Assembly (NCBI RefSeq): GCF_031323975.1
Contig: NZ_JAVIWS010000001.1
Location: 124,001 to 188,000, forward strand
Length of the DNA: 64,000 nucleotides
DNA from: Escherichia ruysiae
GTDB lineage: Bacteria; Pseudomonadota; Gammaproteobacteria; Enterobacterales; Enterobacteriaceae
Direction: 5' to 3'
Shown here: positions 22,715 to 32,046 of the stretch, piece by piece
Numbering within the stretch: position 1 is the stretch's first letter
How the letters are laid out: each line of letters opens with the position of its first letter
Program-made: the position numbers and the translations under genes
The notes under the pieces: generated by a model
What the model was told of the DNA's origin: nothing
The model's input: the letters and a program-made list of their open reading frames with translations, nothing else
The model's database searches: none

Positions 22715-23335
22715 GTGTTAGACCGCCATCTTCATCCGCGAATTAAACCGTTGTTGCATCAGTGTGTGCGGGTTCTTGATAGACCCGGTATAACGCCAGA
22801 TGGTTTAACGTTAGTGGGGTTTGCCATCGGCGTGCTGGCCTTGCCGTTTCTGGCACTGGGATGGTATCTGGCGGCGCTGATTGCCATTTTGCTCAACAGA
22901 TTGCTTGATGGACTGGACGGCGCGCTGGCGAGGCGCAGAGGGTTAACTGACGCAGGCGGTTTTCTTGATATTTCTCTCGATTTTCTCTTTTACGCGCTGG
23001 TGCCGTTCGGGTTTATTCTCGCCGCACCAGAACAAAACGCGCTGGCCGGAGGCTGGCTGTTGTTTGCGTTTATCGGCACGGGCAGCAGTTTTCTCGCATT
23101 TGCTGCGCTGGCGGCGAAACATCAGATTGATAACCCCGGTTATGCGCACAAATCGTTTTACTATCTGGGCGGGTTGACTGAAGGCAGCGAGACGATTTTG
23201 CTGTTTGTTTTAAGTTGTCTCTTTCCGGCCTATTTCCCGTGGTTGGCGTGGGTATTTGGCGCGCTGTGCTGGATGACAACATTTACGCGAGTGTGGAGTG
23301 GGTATCTGACGCTGAAGTCGCTTCAGCGTCAGTAA
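22715..23335 (+). CDS. ynjF: CDP-alcohol phosphatidyltransferase family protein YnjF
   Basis: A 206-residue polytopic membrane protein. It carries the full CDP-alcohol phosphatidyltransferase signature D-x2-DG-x2-AR-x8-G-x3-D-x3-D starting at LLDGLDGALAR near residue 65, so it should be catalytically competent; the substrate is unknown. GTG start behind TAAGGAG. Converges on ynjE with 8 bp between stops. Confidence 0.92.
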   Translation: MLDRHLHPRIKPLLHQCVRVLDRPGITPDGLTLVGFAIGVLALPFLALGWYLAALIAILLNRLLDGLDGALARRRGLTDAGGFLDISLDFLFYALVPFGFILAAPEQNALAGGWLLFAFIGTGSSFLAFAALAAKHQIDNPGYAHKSFYYLGGLTEGSETILLFVLSCLFPAYFPWLAWVFGALCWMTTFTRVWSGYLTLKSLQRQ

Positions 23336-23343
23336 TTGCCGTG

Positions 23344-24651
23344 TTATTTGCTACTGTCCGGGGCGCGTTCACCGGTTGCTACCGGATTTTTCGGATCGCT
23401 GCTCCATTCATACCAGCCGCCATCGTAAACGGAGACATTCTTCCAGCCCATTGCGCGCGCATACATAAAGGTTTCTGAGGCGCGCCAGCCGGTGCCGCAA
23501 TAGAACGAGACTTGTTGATCTGGCAGGATATTCCATTCTTTCCACATTGCCGCAACGTCATCTGCAGTACGCATGGTGCCGTCCGGGTTATGGAAATCTT
23601 CCATATGCGTTGAATCGCTGCCCGCATGACCCCAACGAGCACCTGGGATATCACCTTTTGGCTTGATGTAGTCATAGCCGCTGGTGGTGCCAATAAATTC
23701 AGCCCATGAACGAACGCTTACCAGTGAAGCATCCTGACGATGCAGCAGTCCACGTGCCTGCTCCATATCGAGCATCAGTTGCGGTTGCGCCGGGATCTTC
23801 ACGCCGAAGTCAGGTTCCGGCTTCACTTTCGGTGGCGTACCGCGCTCAACGGGCAGCCCCGCATCGGACCAGGTTTGCCAGCCGCCGTCCAGAAGGCGTA
23901 CATCTTTCACGCCTGCGTACAGCATAATCTGCGCCACACGTGCTGCTGCGTAAACGTCTCGCCCGTACAGAATGACCGTGGTGTCATGGCGAATGCCGTG
24001 TTTTGCCAGCATCGCTTTCAGTTGCTCATCGGAAACTTTGTTCCACAGCGGTTCGCTTTCAACTTCGTTGGTATCGATGTAGTCAGCGCCGGGAATATGG
24101 CTGATAAGGTAAAACTTTGGTGCGCCCCAGGCTGCTTCAATGACTTTCCAGTCACCGGTAGGTTTTGCCGTAACCTCTTTACCTTGTTGCAGGTCATGCA
24201 GCCATTGCGGGTAAACCAGTTGCTCAAAGTGCGGCAATTTTTGCAGGCGGGAAGGTTCGCTTAGCGCGTCACTCAGGATGGAGATATGCGTAAAGCCTGC
24301 TTTTTGCAGTCGCGTTTTGACGGCTTCGACGTCTTTAGTATTACCGTATAACGCCACTGGCGTATCGGTTTTCAGGTTATGCTGCTTGATCCACTCGTTG
24401 AGCTGTTCGGCGCTCATTTTGTCGAGCCAACTTGCAGAAAGGTTTAAGGCGGCAGGTTCATGACCGGAAGGGCCATTTAAAGTTTGTGGCCAGCCGTTAT
24501 AAAACGCGCTGGGGCGAGTATCTATCGCTTTGCCATTTTGTTGTTGAAGCTGGTCAAGAGTAAGAGGCTTCGCCAGTTCAGCGGCCCACGAAGAAGCGCA
24601 AGCCAGCCCTAAAGCCATTGCCAGCGCGGTCATTTGAGAAACACGTTTCAT
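23344..24651 (-). CDS. ynjE: Triple-rhodanese thiosulfate sulfurtransferase YnjE
   Basis: A 435-residue exported-type rhodanese with signal peptide ending SSWA near residue 23 and three rhodanese-like domains. Only the last has the catalytic cysteine loop CGTGWR (near residue 385); the first two are structural. In K-12 it can carry persulfide sulfur and has been tied to MoeB/molybdopterin sulfur transfer. It is the last gene of the ydjX-to-ynjE run, 66 bp after ynjD. Start at MKRVSQ (24651) gives the K-12 length; an ATG five codons earlier exists. Confidence 0.94.
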   Translation of the reverse strand: MKRVSQMTALAMALGLACASSWAAELAKPLTLDQLQQQNGKAIDTRPSAFYNGWPQTLNGPSGHEPAALNLSASWLDKMSAEQLNEWIKQHNLKTDTPVALYGNTKDVEAVKTRLQKAGFTHISILSDALSEPSRLQKLPHFEQLVYPQWLHDLQQGKEVTAKPTGDWKVIEAAWGAPKFYLISHIPGADYIDTNEVESEPLWNKVSDEQLKAMLAKHGIRHDTTVILYGRDVYAAARVAQIMLYAGVKDVRLLDGGWQTWSDAGLPVERGTPPKVKPEPDFGVKIPAQPQLMLDMEQARGLLHRQDASLVSVRSWAEFIGTTSGYDYIKPKGDIPGARWGHAGSDSTHMEDFHNPDGTMRTADDVAAMWKEWNILPDQQVSFYCGTGWRASETFMYARAMGWKNVSVYDGGWYEWSSDPKNPVATGERAPDSSK

Positions 24652-24717
24652 CGAAAATCCCGACATTGTAGTTTTGAGTGCGCCATTCTGAACTGATGTA
24701 TTGAGAAAAACTTTGCG

Positions 24718-25371
24718 TTATCGCAGTTTGTTGTAATTTTCTGACCACTGCGCCATATCCAGAACAGAACTATCAGGAGGAACATCCTGGAGATCGTGAG
24801 TTACCTGAACGACGGGGATCGCCAGGGCGCGAACTTCGCTGAACACCCACTGGCGAAAATTATCGCGCAGAGCCACATCAAGACGGCTGAACGGTTCATC
24901 GAGTAATAATGCTTTGGGTTGGGCGAGAAGGGCGCGTAGCAGAGCTACCCGTGCCCGCTGACCACCAGACAGAGTTGTCGGATCCTGATGGAAAGTATCA
25001 CCAAGTCCCGCACGCTCAAGCGCATCATTCACGGCATTGCGCCTTGCAACACCTTTTAGTGTCGCCGGTAGCGCCAGCAGCAAATTTTGCCCGACGCTGA
25101 ACTGGTCAAATAGCAGCGCATCCTGGAAAAGGATACCAATCTGGCGCTGTGCAGTCGGCAGGCTATCGAGGCGTTGCTCATTGAGCCAAAGCTCACCTGT
25201 ACAAGAAAACTGCCCGGACAGCGCGCCAATCATCCAGGAAAACAGCGTAGATTTCCCACAGCCAGACGGCCCCATTAACGTGACAATGTCACCTTTAGTG
25301 ACCGTAAAGTTGACGTCCTTTAGTAAGCAGGTTCCTGGCAAACGTAGCGAAACATCTTTCACGCAGAGCAT
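24718..25371 (-). CDS. ynjD: ABC transporter ATP-binding protein YnjD
   Basis: A 217-residue ABC ATPase. Walker A GPSGCGKST, signature LSGGQRARVAL, Walker B ALLLDEPFSRLD and the H-loop THD are all intact. Its ATG overlaps the ynjC stop by one base (TAATG), showing translational coupling. The frame stays open far upstream inside ynjC, but only this start fits the domain and K-12 length. Energises the YnjBC importer. Confidence 0.94.
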   Translation of the reverse strand: MLCVKDVSLRLPGTCLLKDVNFTVTKGDIVTLMGPSGCGKSTLFSWMIGALSGQFSCTGELWLNEQRLDSLPTAQRQIGILFQDALLFDQFSVGQNLLLALPATLKGVARRNAVNDALERAGLGDTFHQDPTTLSGGQRARVALLRALLAQPKALLLDEPFSRLDVALRDNFRQWVFSEVRALAIPVVQVTHDLQDVPPDSSVLDMAQWSENYNKLR

Positions 25372-26906
25372 TAGCGGAGTCCTTGTCTGACATAACCTAC
25401 CCATTTTGCAAGCAGGGCGGTCAGGGCAAAAATAATAAGCGGTAATAGCAGTTGCCATAAAGCCTGGGTGGCGAGAATACCGTTGCTGCCGCCGCTGCTT
25501 AACGCCACCGCTTCTGTCGTCAGCGTCGGGAAACGTCCCGCACCGAGCCACAGCGTCGGCATATATTGCGCAATACTCACTGAAAATCCGACAGCGAATG
25601 CAATTAGCGCAGGGCGTAGCATAAGAGGACATTTCACGTAAAAGAAGATTTTGGCACGCGACCAGCCTAGCGTCTGCGCAATTAAAATTAACCGTGAGTC
25701 AATACGCCGCCAGGCAGGTTGCAGGATAAACAGCATCCACGGCATCACCCACAACAGATGCCCCCAGACCACCGCCGTCCAGCTACCATCCAGATTCAAC
25801 CATAATGCCAGCGTGTACTGGCCTGCCACTAATGGCAGTGCCGGTAATAAAATGGGCAACAATAACCACAACTGGCGACGCTGTGGCCCCCATTCCAGCC
25901 ATAGCAGTAACAGGATCAAAGCGATGAACGTCGCTACCAGTCCCATCGTCAGGCTATTGAGCAGCGCCACGTGATTGTTAGTCGACTGATCTGCGAGGAT
26001 CGCCAGCAGAACCACACAGAGCACACCGGTTAAGGGTAAAAACCACGCCAGCGTATAGCCGGGCAGTAAAGGCGCAGCCGGCTTGCGAACGCCATCTTCA
26101 CGGGGAATGGTGTGCCGCCAGGTGCGCCATAACAGATAGCCCAGCAAAACACAGGCGGCGAGTAACAGCATCAGCAGCAGGCTGGCGAGCGCGCCTTTCA
26201 TTTGTTGATCGGTGTCGCCCTGGGTTAACCACTGCCAGCTTATTACTGCCAGCGTCGGTGGATTACCTGGCCCGAGGATAATTGCCACATCCACGACCGA
26301 CAGCGTCCATGCGACAATTGCCAGCATCGCCATTGCCAGCGCAGGAGCGGCGGAGGGCAACAGCAGCCAGTTCAGGGATTGCCAGCGGCTGTAGCCCAGT
26401 GAATCCATCACTATAACCTGCTGTAGCAGCCGTTTTTCACTTAGCGCGGCTGACAAGATCCATAGCAGAAATGCGCTTTCTTTCACCGCCAGAGTGAAAC
26501 CCAGCCCAATACCCAATTTGTCCATTGGTGGAGTGAAATACGGGAAATAGTCGTAAAGCAGACCGCCGTCAGCAAAGAGCAGAAGGGCGCTGGTGGCAAA
26601 AGCCACGTGGGGAATGGCGAGCAGCCACGGCAGACGGGCGCACATACGCAGCCATTTTGCGCCAGGCCACAGCGCCACAATCACCAGCAGGGCAATCAAC
26701 AGCGCCCCGACCGCCGCGATAGTCGTCGAAACCAGCGTCGCCAGTAATGCCTGCGGTAACTGCGGGTCGGCAAATAACGCCTGCCAGTGCGTCAGCGACA
26801 AGGCTGGCGCTATCAGCGTGAAAGCAGCAGGGATCAGCGGTGCATAAATCACCGCCACCATCGCCCACAGCAAAAAGATTAATGCGTACCGTAACGGCGT
26901 AGCCAT
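25371..26906 (-). CDS. ynjC: ABC transporter permease YnjC
   Basis: A 511-residue permease with about twelve membrane helices in two homologous halves, like the fused permeases ThiP and FbpB. The EAA-type loops (SLGYSRWQ and TLGWSRAK) sit in both halves. Substrate unknown. Start at MATPLRY (26906) overlaps the end of ynjB by 28 bp. One of the more divergent proteins here compared with K-12. Confidence 0.93.
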   Translation of the reverse strand: MATPLRYALIFLLWAMVAVIYAPLIPAAFTLIAPALSLTHWQALFADPQLPQALLATLVSTTIAAVGALLIALLVIVALWPGAKWLRMCARLPWLLAIPHVAFATSALLLFADGGLLYDYFPYFTPPMDKLGIGLGFTLAVKESAFLLWILSAALSEKRLLQQVIVMDSLGYSRWQSLNWLLLPSAAPALAMAMLAIVAWTLSVVDVAIILGPGNPPTLAVISWQWLTQGDTDQQMKGALASLLLMLLLAACVLLGYLLWRTWRHTIPREDGVRKPAAPLLPGYTLAWFLPLTGVLCVVLLAILADQSTNNHVALLNSLTMGLVATFIALILLLLWLEWGPQRRQLWLLLPILLPALPLVAGQYTLALWLNLDGSWTAVVWGHLLWVMPWMLFILQPAWRRIDSRLILIAQTLGWSRAKIFFYVKCPLMLRPALIAFAVGFSVSIAQYMPTLWLGAGRFPTLTTEAVALSSGGSNGILATQALWQLLLPLIIFALTALLAKWVGYVRQGLR

Positions 26907-28045
26907 TCTTGTTCCAGCGCATTTACCCAACCCGCGTGCGGTTCAGCCAGTACCGGTGGCAGCTCCTGCGGCATTCTTGATTGCAATGTTTCACGCTGCG
27001 TGTCAGGCAGTTTTTGTGGATCGAGAACCGAAGGATCGCCCCAGATAGCAGGATCTGCTTTACGCAGTTGCGCATCGGGTGAGAGCAGGAAGTTGGCGAC
27101 AACTTTCGCCGCAGCACTGGCATTCGCGTTGGCAGGAATGGTGACGAAATGCACGTTGCCAATCATCCCCTCGCTAAAGCCGAAGCTGTAACTGCTTGCT
27201 GGCAAATCGTCGCTGGCTATTTTTTGTTGGGCATGAGCGGGGTTAAAGGTTAGCGACAGGCGCAATGTACCGGCTTTTAGTAGGGCATCCATCCGTGCAG
27301 GCGAGGGCGGAAAATCCTTTCCTTCGCGCCACAAATACGGATGCAGTGCATCAAGATATTGCCACAAGGGCGCAGTGATCCGGGCGAAAGTCGCATCGTT
27401 CGGCGCTGCTTTTAATGCGTCGGGGTCTGGCGTCAGCATAATCAGCAACTGTTCCAGAAACGCCGTGCCTGTGAAGTCTGGTGGGCGCGGATAAGTAACC
27501 GTGCCGGGATTGGCTTTGGCAAACTCCAGCAATGCTTGCGGCGTTTGTGGTGGCTGTGGCGTAACATCGCGGCGGGCGATAAACGTCAGTTGTGCGCCAC
27601 CCCACGGAGATTCTGCACCTTCGACAGGTACAGAAAAATCTTCCCGTACCGGCAGTTGCGTATCGACGTAATGCCAGTTGGGTAGAGTCTCCGCCCAGCC
27701 CGTTTGTAATAAATTGGCCTCTTTTAAGGTGCGGAAGTTTTCGCCGTTCACCCAGAGCAGATCCACCGAACCGCCTGTTTTGCGCCCGGCTGCGGCTTCG
27801 GTCTGAATGCGTTTTACTGCGTCTGCGGCATCCGCCAGACGGACAATCTTCAGGTTTATAGCGTAATGGGTTTTCATCTCGCCGCTAACCCAGTCGAGAT
27901 AGCGGTTAATTGCGGTATCGCCGCCCCAGGCGTTAAACCAGACGGTTTGCCCTTTGGCGTCGTTTTTGATTTCCTGCCAGTCACTGGCATGTGTTGCCAA
28001 AGAAAACAGCGATAACAATCCCAGCAACCACACACAATGGCGCAT
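26879..28045 (-). CDS. ynjB: ABC transporter periplasmic binding protein YnjB
   Basis: A 388-residue extracellular solute-binding protein with signal peptide ending ATHA near residue 20, then SDWQEIK. It belongs to the family-1-like binding proteins associated with YnjCD; the ligand is not known (thiamine-like or metal importers are the nearest relatives by architecture, an inference). Two adjacent ATGs occur; the second (28045) is better spaced from AAGGAG. Confidence 0.92.
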   Translation of the reverse strand: MRHCVWLLGLLSLFSLATHASDWQEIKNDAKGQTVWFNAWGGDTAINRYLDWVSGEMKTHYAINLKIVRLADAADAVKRIQTEAAAGRKTGGSVDLLWVNGENFRTLKEANLLQTGWAETLPNWHYVDTQLPVREDFSVPVEGAESPWGGAQLTFIARRDVTPQPPQTPQALLEFAKANPGTVTYPRPPDFTGTAFLEQLLIMLTPDPDALKAAPNDATFARITAPLWQYLDALHPYLWREGKDFPPSPARMDALLKAGTLRLSLTFNPAHAQQKIASDDLPASSYSFGFSEGMIGNVHFVTIPANANASAAAKVVANFLLSPDAQLRKADPAIWGDPSVLDPQKLPDTQRETLQSRMPQELPPVLAEPHAGWVNALEQEWLRRYGTH

Positions 28046-28054
28046 CATCTCTCC

Positions 28055-28603
28055 TTAAGAACGTTTTTCAGGAATACGGCACAGCCCCTGAGCGGGAATG
28101 TCCATGGCAGAGTTAAAACGGGCTGACAGATTTTGCAGGCCGATCAATGCTGTCAGCTCGGTGAGCGCCTGAGCGTCAAAATGGGCAGCCAGTCGGGTAC
28201 GCAGGGCATCATCGACCGTTGGCGGTGTAACGCTCGCGGCTTCGGCGTATTCCAGCGCCAGCCGCTCCTCATCGCTGAACAGCGGGCTTTGCCGCCAGTC
28301 AGCCACCGCCAGCAGTTTGTCAGTGCTGCCGGTACGCTCCGCGACTTTCATACTGGTGATATCTACGCAAAATTCACACAGACACATTTGTGCAATGCGT
28401 GCGCTGACAAGCGATCGCACCACCGGATCGAGCGGTGAGCGTTTGCGCTCCAGCCAGCCGACAAACATCGACACCAGATAAAAGATAAACGGAATTCTCC
28501 CCCACCAGCGAATAGGACTTAGCACCTCGCCATAATGGCGACGATGCAGCCACGCCTGCGGACGTAAAATCAAAGGAATTTTGCTAAGCGGCGGTAAACC
28601 CAT
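28055..28603 (-). CDS. ynjA: AhpD-like carboxymuconolactone decarboxylase family protein YnjA
   Basis: A 182-residue AhpD-like helical protein. The redox motif is present as CEFC at about residues 76-79, preceded by another cysteine (CLCEFC), and the family's histidine position is replaced. Peroxidase or disulfide chemistry is possible but untested. Its ATG overlaps the ydjZ stop (TGATG), so it is translationally coupled. Confidence 0.9.
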   Translation of the reverse strand: MGLPPLSKIPLILRPQAWLHRRHYGEVLSPIRWWGRIPFIFYLVSMFVGWLERKRSPLDPVVRSLVSARIAQMCLCEFCVDITSMKVAERTGSTDKLLAVADWRQSPLFSDEERLALEYAEAASVTPPTVDDALRTRLAAHFDAQALTELTALIGLQNLSARFNSAMDIPAQGLCRIPEKRS

Positions 28604-29310
28604 CAGGCATTCCTCTTCTGGCGTTCAAGCCATATTTTTTTCGCCATAAATATCACCACGGTCAGGGCAAACAGAATAAACAGCCCGGTGACAAACCAGA
28701 ATGTGCCTCCCGTTAACATGCTGCCCGCCCAGGAATAGACGATGGTTGCGGGTAGCTGACCAAGCCCGGTGGCGATAAAAAACGAGCGAAAACGTATTGA
28801 AGTCAATCCGGCAGCATAGCTGATAGGATCGAAAGGGACAAAAGGCAATAACCGACATACCAGGATGGTGTGTTTGCCGTAGCGAGTAAAAAAGCCGTCC
28901 ATGCTGTTAAGCACGGTTTTGCCGGTTAACTTTTCCACCACTTCGCGGCCCATCACTCTGGCGATAAAAAAGCACAGCGCCGCGCCCGCCATCGAACTGG
29001 TCCAAGACAGCAAGCCGCCCCAGAATGCGCCAAACAGCGACGCATTGGCAAAGGTTATCAAAAACGCAGGCAGCGGCGCGGCAATGGCCTGTAAGATCAT
29101 CAAGAAGAACGAGACCACAGCCGCTTGTGTGCCGTAAGACTGAATAAAGCGTTCTATACCCTGTTGATCGACGGCGGCAAACGCCGCAACGCTGCGATTG
29201 ATAAACTCATGGGCGCCAGGAAGCAGCGCCCATGCCAGCAGCGAAGCGATCAACAGGATGATGATGGTGGCACGGTAGTACCAGATTTTACGCGATTGCA
29301 TTTTCATCAT
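28603..29310 (-). CDS. ydjZ: TVP38/DedA-like membrane protein YdjZ
   Basis: A 235-residue inner-membrane protein of the TVP38/TMEM64 (VTT/SNARE-associated) family with about five to six helices and the family loop CRLLPFVPFDPISYAAGL near residue 150. Transport function is inferred from DedA relatives, some of which move lipids; the substrate is unknown. Three ATGs lie in the first four codons and the start could be any of them. Paralogue of YdjX two genes upstream. Confidence 0.9.
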   Translation of the reverse strand: MMKMQSRKIWYYRATIIILLIASLLAWALLPGAHEFINRSVAAFAAVDQQGIERFIQSYGTQAAVVSFFLMILQAIAAPLPAFLITFANASLFGAFWGGLLSWTSSMAGAALCFFIARVMGREVVEKLTGKTVLNSMDGFFTRYGKHTILVCRLLPFVPFDPISYAAGLTSIRFRSFFIATGLGQLPATIVYSWAGSMLTGGTFWFVTGLFILFALTVVIFMAKKIWLERQKRNA

Positions 29311-29324
29311 CCTTTATCCTGGTT

Positions 29325-30002
29325 TTATTCGGCGATTTTAAAGGTAACCGTTGCCAGCGTGTTATCTGCCGGGAGAACCGACGCATTACCTTTGAATTGC
29401 ACTTCACCGCGTTTTTCCACTGCCCCATAAGTGTATGTCGCATTGCTGACGATACCGACCGGGCAGCTATCGAGACACACCAGGCAGCCAGTTTTCTTCT
29501 CTTCTGCCGCTGCTAAATTACCGCCAAAGCGCATGTCCAGTTTCTTGCCATTGCTATCGACAATCACTTCATCAAAGGAATACGCTTTTGCCGCCCCTTG
29601 CCAGTTGACCGAAATATCCAGTTTGCTGCCTGTGACATGAGTCGTTTCTTTATTATCCATCGTCATGTTTTCGCCCGGTGTACCACCGGCCTGTTTCAGG
29701 GCTTCATAAAATGCTTTCGGGGTCGCATAACCCATAAACAGCGATTTATGTCCGTTGGAGCCATCTTTAAACACAATGCCGTGGCGGGTATCGTCTGTCA
29801 GAAAACGGCCATTAATTTGCACTAACATGGTGACCGTATGGTTATTGGCATCGACACGCAGTGGCTGGCTGGCGGAAAGCCCGTCGTATTCCACTTTTGC
29901 TCCGGTGTTCTCTTTTTGATCGCAGCCACTAAGCCCTGCGGCTGCCAGTAAACACAGTGCAGCCAGTCCTTTTTTCCATGACGCTGAATAATGTTGCAAC
30001 AT
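29325..30002 (-). CDS. ydjY: Lipoprotein with ferredoxin-like cysteine motif, YdjY
   Basis: A 225-residue exported protein. The N-terminus has a signal sequence ending in a lipobox (LSGC, Cys27), so it is probably a lipoprotein. A C-x2-C-x3-CP motif (CLVCLDSCP, residues 173-180) recalls half of a 4Fe-4S ferredoxin site or a redox-active cysteine cluster. Function unknown. It is sandwiched between the two DedA-like proteins YdjX and YdjZ. Confidence 0.88.
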   Translation of the reverse strand: MLQHYSASWKKGLAALCLLAAAGLSGCDQKENTGAKVEYDGLSASQPLRVDANNHTVTMLVQINGRFLTDDTRHGIVFKDGSNGHKSLFMGYATPKAFYEALKQAGGTPGENMTMDNKETTHVTGSKLDISVNWQGAAKAYSFDEVIVDSNGKKLDMRFGGNLAAAEEKKTGCLVCLDSCPVGIVSNATYTYGAVEKRGEVQFKGNASVLPADNTLATVTFKIAE

Positions 30003-30006
30003 CGTT

Positions 30007-30717
30007 CTATCCTTCATTTTTGGGGTGAGTTAGTGGGCTGCGGCGCGAAGCAGACAGATCCACGTGTTTGTGTCGGGCGTAGAGTCTGGCGAACTGGACG
30101 AGAATAAACAGCGCCAGTCCTGCCAGACAGAGTTTTAAAATAAAGCGCAGCGTAATGCCTTCACTGGCGAGATCGCTTGCCATTACGGTATAAATTACTA
30201 TTCCGGGCAGAGTAGTTAATGCCGAAATAAGGGTATAAGGCCAGAAGGAGATGGCGGTTAATCCATAAGCATAATTTTGAATATTGTAAGGAAATAGCGG
30301 GATTAAGCGGGTCAAAATAAGAAAATCGATACCGTTACGCGTAATACCTTTTTCTATGGCCTGGAAAGTGTGGCTATGACCAACGTATTTCAGCAGTAAA
30401 TCACGCCCCAGCCAGCGCGCCAACAGGAAGGAGCATGATGAGGCCAGCGTGGCGGCAATTAGTGAAAGAAACGTCCCTAAGAGCGGGCCAAAGACTATTC
30501 CACCGGCGATCACCAGTATGCTACCCGGCAACAGAAAGAGGGTGGCGATGATGAATAACAGAATATAGAGGCTATAACCGAAAAATCCGCTCTGGCGAAT
30601 GAGTGTCTGCAAGTGGGGTAAATCGGTGAGCAGATCGAATAAACCGAAAGTGTGGATAGCGTAAATGACCAGCGCAAAAATAAGGCAGGCAAAAAGAAAT
30701 TTACGCTCAGCGTTCAT
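30007..30717 (-). CDS. ydjX: TVP38/DedA-like membrane protein YdjX
   Basis: A 236-residue inner-membrane protein of the TVP38/TMEM64 family, with about six helices and the family loop TRLIPLFPYNIQNYAYGL near residue 140. It is the first gene of the ydjX-ydjY-ydjZ-ynjA-ynjB-ynjC-ynjD(-ynjE) run, in which gaps are short or genes overlap. ATG 30717 follows AGGAAACTCC; the frame is open 16 codons further upstream without a better start. Confidence 0.9.
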   Translation of the reverse strand: MNAERKFLFACLIFALVIYAIHTFGLFDLLTDLPHLQTLIRQSGFFGYSLYILLFIIATLFLLPGSILVIAGGIVFGPLLGTFLSLIAATLASSCSFLLARWLGRDLLLKYVGHSHTFQAIEKGITRNGIDFLILTRLIPLFPYNIQNYAYGLTAISFWPYTLISALTTLPGIVIYTVMASDLASEGITLRFILKLCLAGLALFILVQFARLYARHKHVDLSASRRSPLTHPKNEG

Positions 30718-30731
30718 CGTGGAGTTTCCTA

Positions 30732-30745
30732 TATCAAACTTGATA
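30732..30745. promoter_or_regulatory. Palindrome before the ydjX ribosome-binding site
   Basis: TATCAA-AC-TTGATA, perfect 6-bp arms, 15-28 bp before the first gene of the ydjX-ynjE run. A possible operator; regulator unknown. Confidence 0.4.
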
Positions 30746-30846
30746 ATAGAGAAGTGGTCAGACAACTAAAAACGCAGTGACGGTATAACAAAGGACGGCA
30801 GGCAACAAATCATTACTGACAGTTTGTTGATTTTTCTCAAGGTTAA

Positions 30847-30875
30847 TTCTCCTGACCCAGAGCGAGTCAGGAGAA
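30847..30875 (-). terminator. Terminator of xthA
   Basis: Perfect 10-bp arms TTCTCCTGAC / GTCAGGAGAA with a 9-base loop, 8 bp after the xthA stop; the following minus-strand sequence is A/T-rich, without a long U-run. Confidence 0.7.
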
Positions 30876-30883
30876 CAGAGAAA

Positions 30884-31690
30884 TTAGCGGCGGAAGGTCG
30901 CCCACACCGGGGCGTGATCTGACGGTTTTTCCATACTGCGGATTTCATAATCAATGCCGGTTTCTACGCAGCATTCCGCCAACGGCTGGCTGGCGAGCAG
31001 CAGGTCAATGCGCAGACCACGGTTATCATCAAAACCTTTTGAGCGGTAATCAAACCACGAGAAGCGATCTGCCGTTTCCGGGTTCGCATGGCGGAAAGTA
31101 TCCACCAGACCCCAGTTAATCAGTCTCTCCATCCATTCGCGTTCTTCCGGCAGGAAAGAGCATTTACCGGTACGCAGCCAGCGTTTGCGGTTCTCTTCAC
31201 CAATGCCGATATCGAGGTCGGTGGGGCTGATATTCATATCGCCCATAATCAGCACCGGATTGTCACGCTTGAGTTCGGTTTCCAGGTAGTTTTGCAGGTT
31301 CTGATAGAACTGCGCTTTCGCCGGGAATTTAATCGGATGGTCACGGCTTTCGCCCTGCGGGAAGTAACCGTTGATTACGGTGACATTACCCAGCGGCGAG
31401 GGAATTTCCGCCATAATAATTCGTCGTTGAGCCTCTTCGCCGTCGCCGGGGAAGCCGCGACGCACAGTAATCGGCGTCTCTTTGGTCAGCAGCGCCACGC
31501 CATAATGGCCTTTCTGCCCGTGGTAAAAGACGTTGTAGCCAAGCTTTGCCACTTGTTCGAGCGGAAACATATCATCATGAACTTTTGTCTCCTGCAGACC
31601 AATAACATCCGGTTGGTGCTTTTCGACGATGGCTTCAAGCTGGTGTGGTCTGGCGCGCAGACCGTTGATATTAAAAGAGACAAATTTCAT
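30884..31690 (-). CDS. xthA: Exonuclease III (AP endonuclease)
   Basis: A 268-residue Mg-dependent base-excision-repair nuclease: AP endonuclease, 3' exonuclease and 3' phosphatase. Catalytic residues are seen in LQETK (Glu34), GDMNIS (Asp near 151), and the C-terminal SDHAPV (His near 259). ATG 31690 chosen to match K-12; an ATG four codons upstream also exists. Divergent from astC. Confidence 0.97.
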   Translation of the reverse strand: MKFVSFNINGLRARPHQLEAIVEKHQPDVIGLQETKVHDDMFPLEQVAKLGYNVFYHGQKGHYGVALLTKETPITVRRGFPGDGEEAQRRIIMAEIPSPLGNVTVINGYFPQGESRDHPIKFPAKAQFYQNLQNYLETELKRDNPVLIMGDMNISPTDLDIGIGEENRKRWLRTGKCSFLPEEREWMERLINWGLVDTFRHANPETADRFSWFDYRSKGFDDNRGLRIDLLLASQPLAECCVETGIDYEIRSMEKPSDHAPVWATFRR

Positions 31691-31962
31691 AGTCGCTGCC
31701 ATTTATTCAGATAAAGAGTGCGTGGATGTTAGCAGAAATTCGCCGCGCTTACTGCCTGTTGTTAAGTGATTTGATCGATGGTTGTTAATGATGCCAACGA
31801 TGGCGCAAAAAATGCCCGTTTTTGGTGCGGCTGCGTCAGAATGGCGCAGTAATTTCCAGTAAATTTCGTCAACGATCACAATTCCAGAATTATATTTTAC
31901 TTCTGCATAACATTTCGTTTTTTATTCTTTTTATTCATCAGTATCGCAAACGTATTCACTTT

Positions 31963-31983
31963 ATATGCACTTCAGGTGCATAT
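31963..31983. promoter_or_regulatory. NtrC enhancer site of astC
   Basis: Perfect palindrome ATATGCAC-N5-GTGCATAT, matching the NtrC consensus TGCACC-N5-GGTGCA closely, centred about 100 bp upstream of the predicted astC start. Confidence 0.8.
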
Positions 31984-32046
31984 CGCTGGGTTGTAACGCC
32001 TTGATTTCCAGTTAACTGCCGCCGTTTATGCACTTTTACCACTGGC

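Noticed and set aside
25372..25632. N-terminal extension of ynjD reading back into ynjC
   Set aside because: The frame is open, but the ABC domain, K-12 length and TAATG coupling all place the start at 25371.
31822..32004. 60-codon ORF in the xthA-astC spacer
   Set aside because: It overlaps the astC regulatory sites, has no ribosome-binding site and is AT-rich noise.
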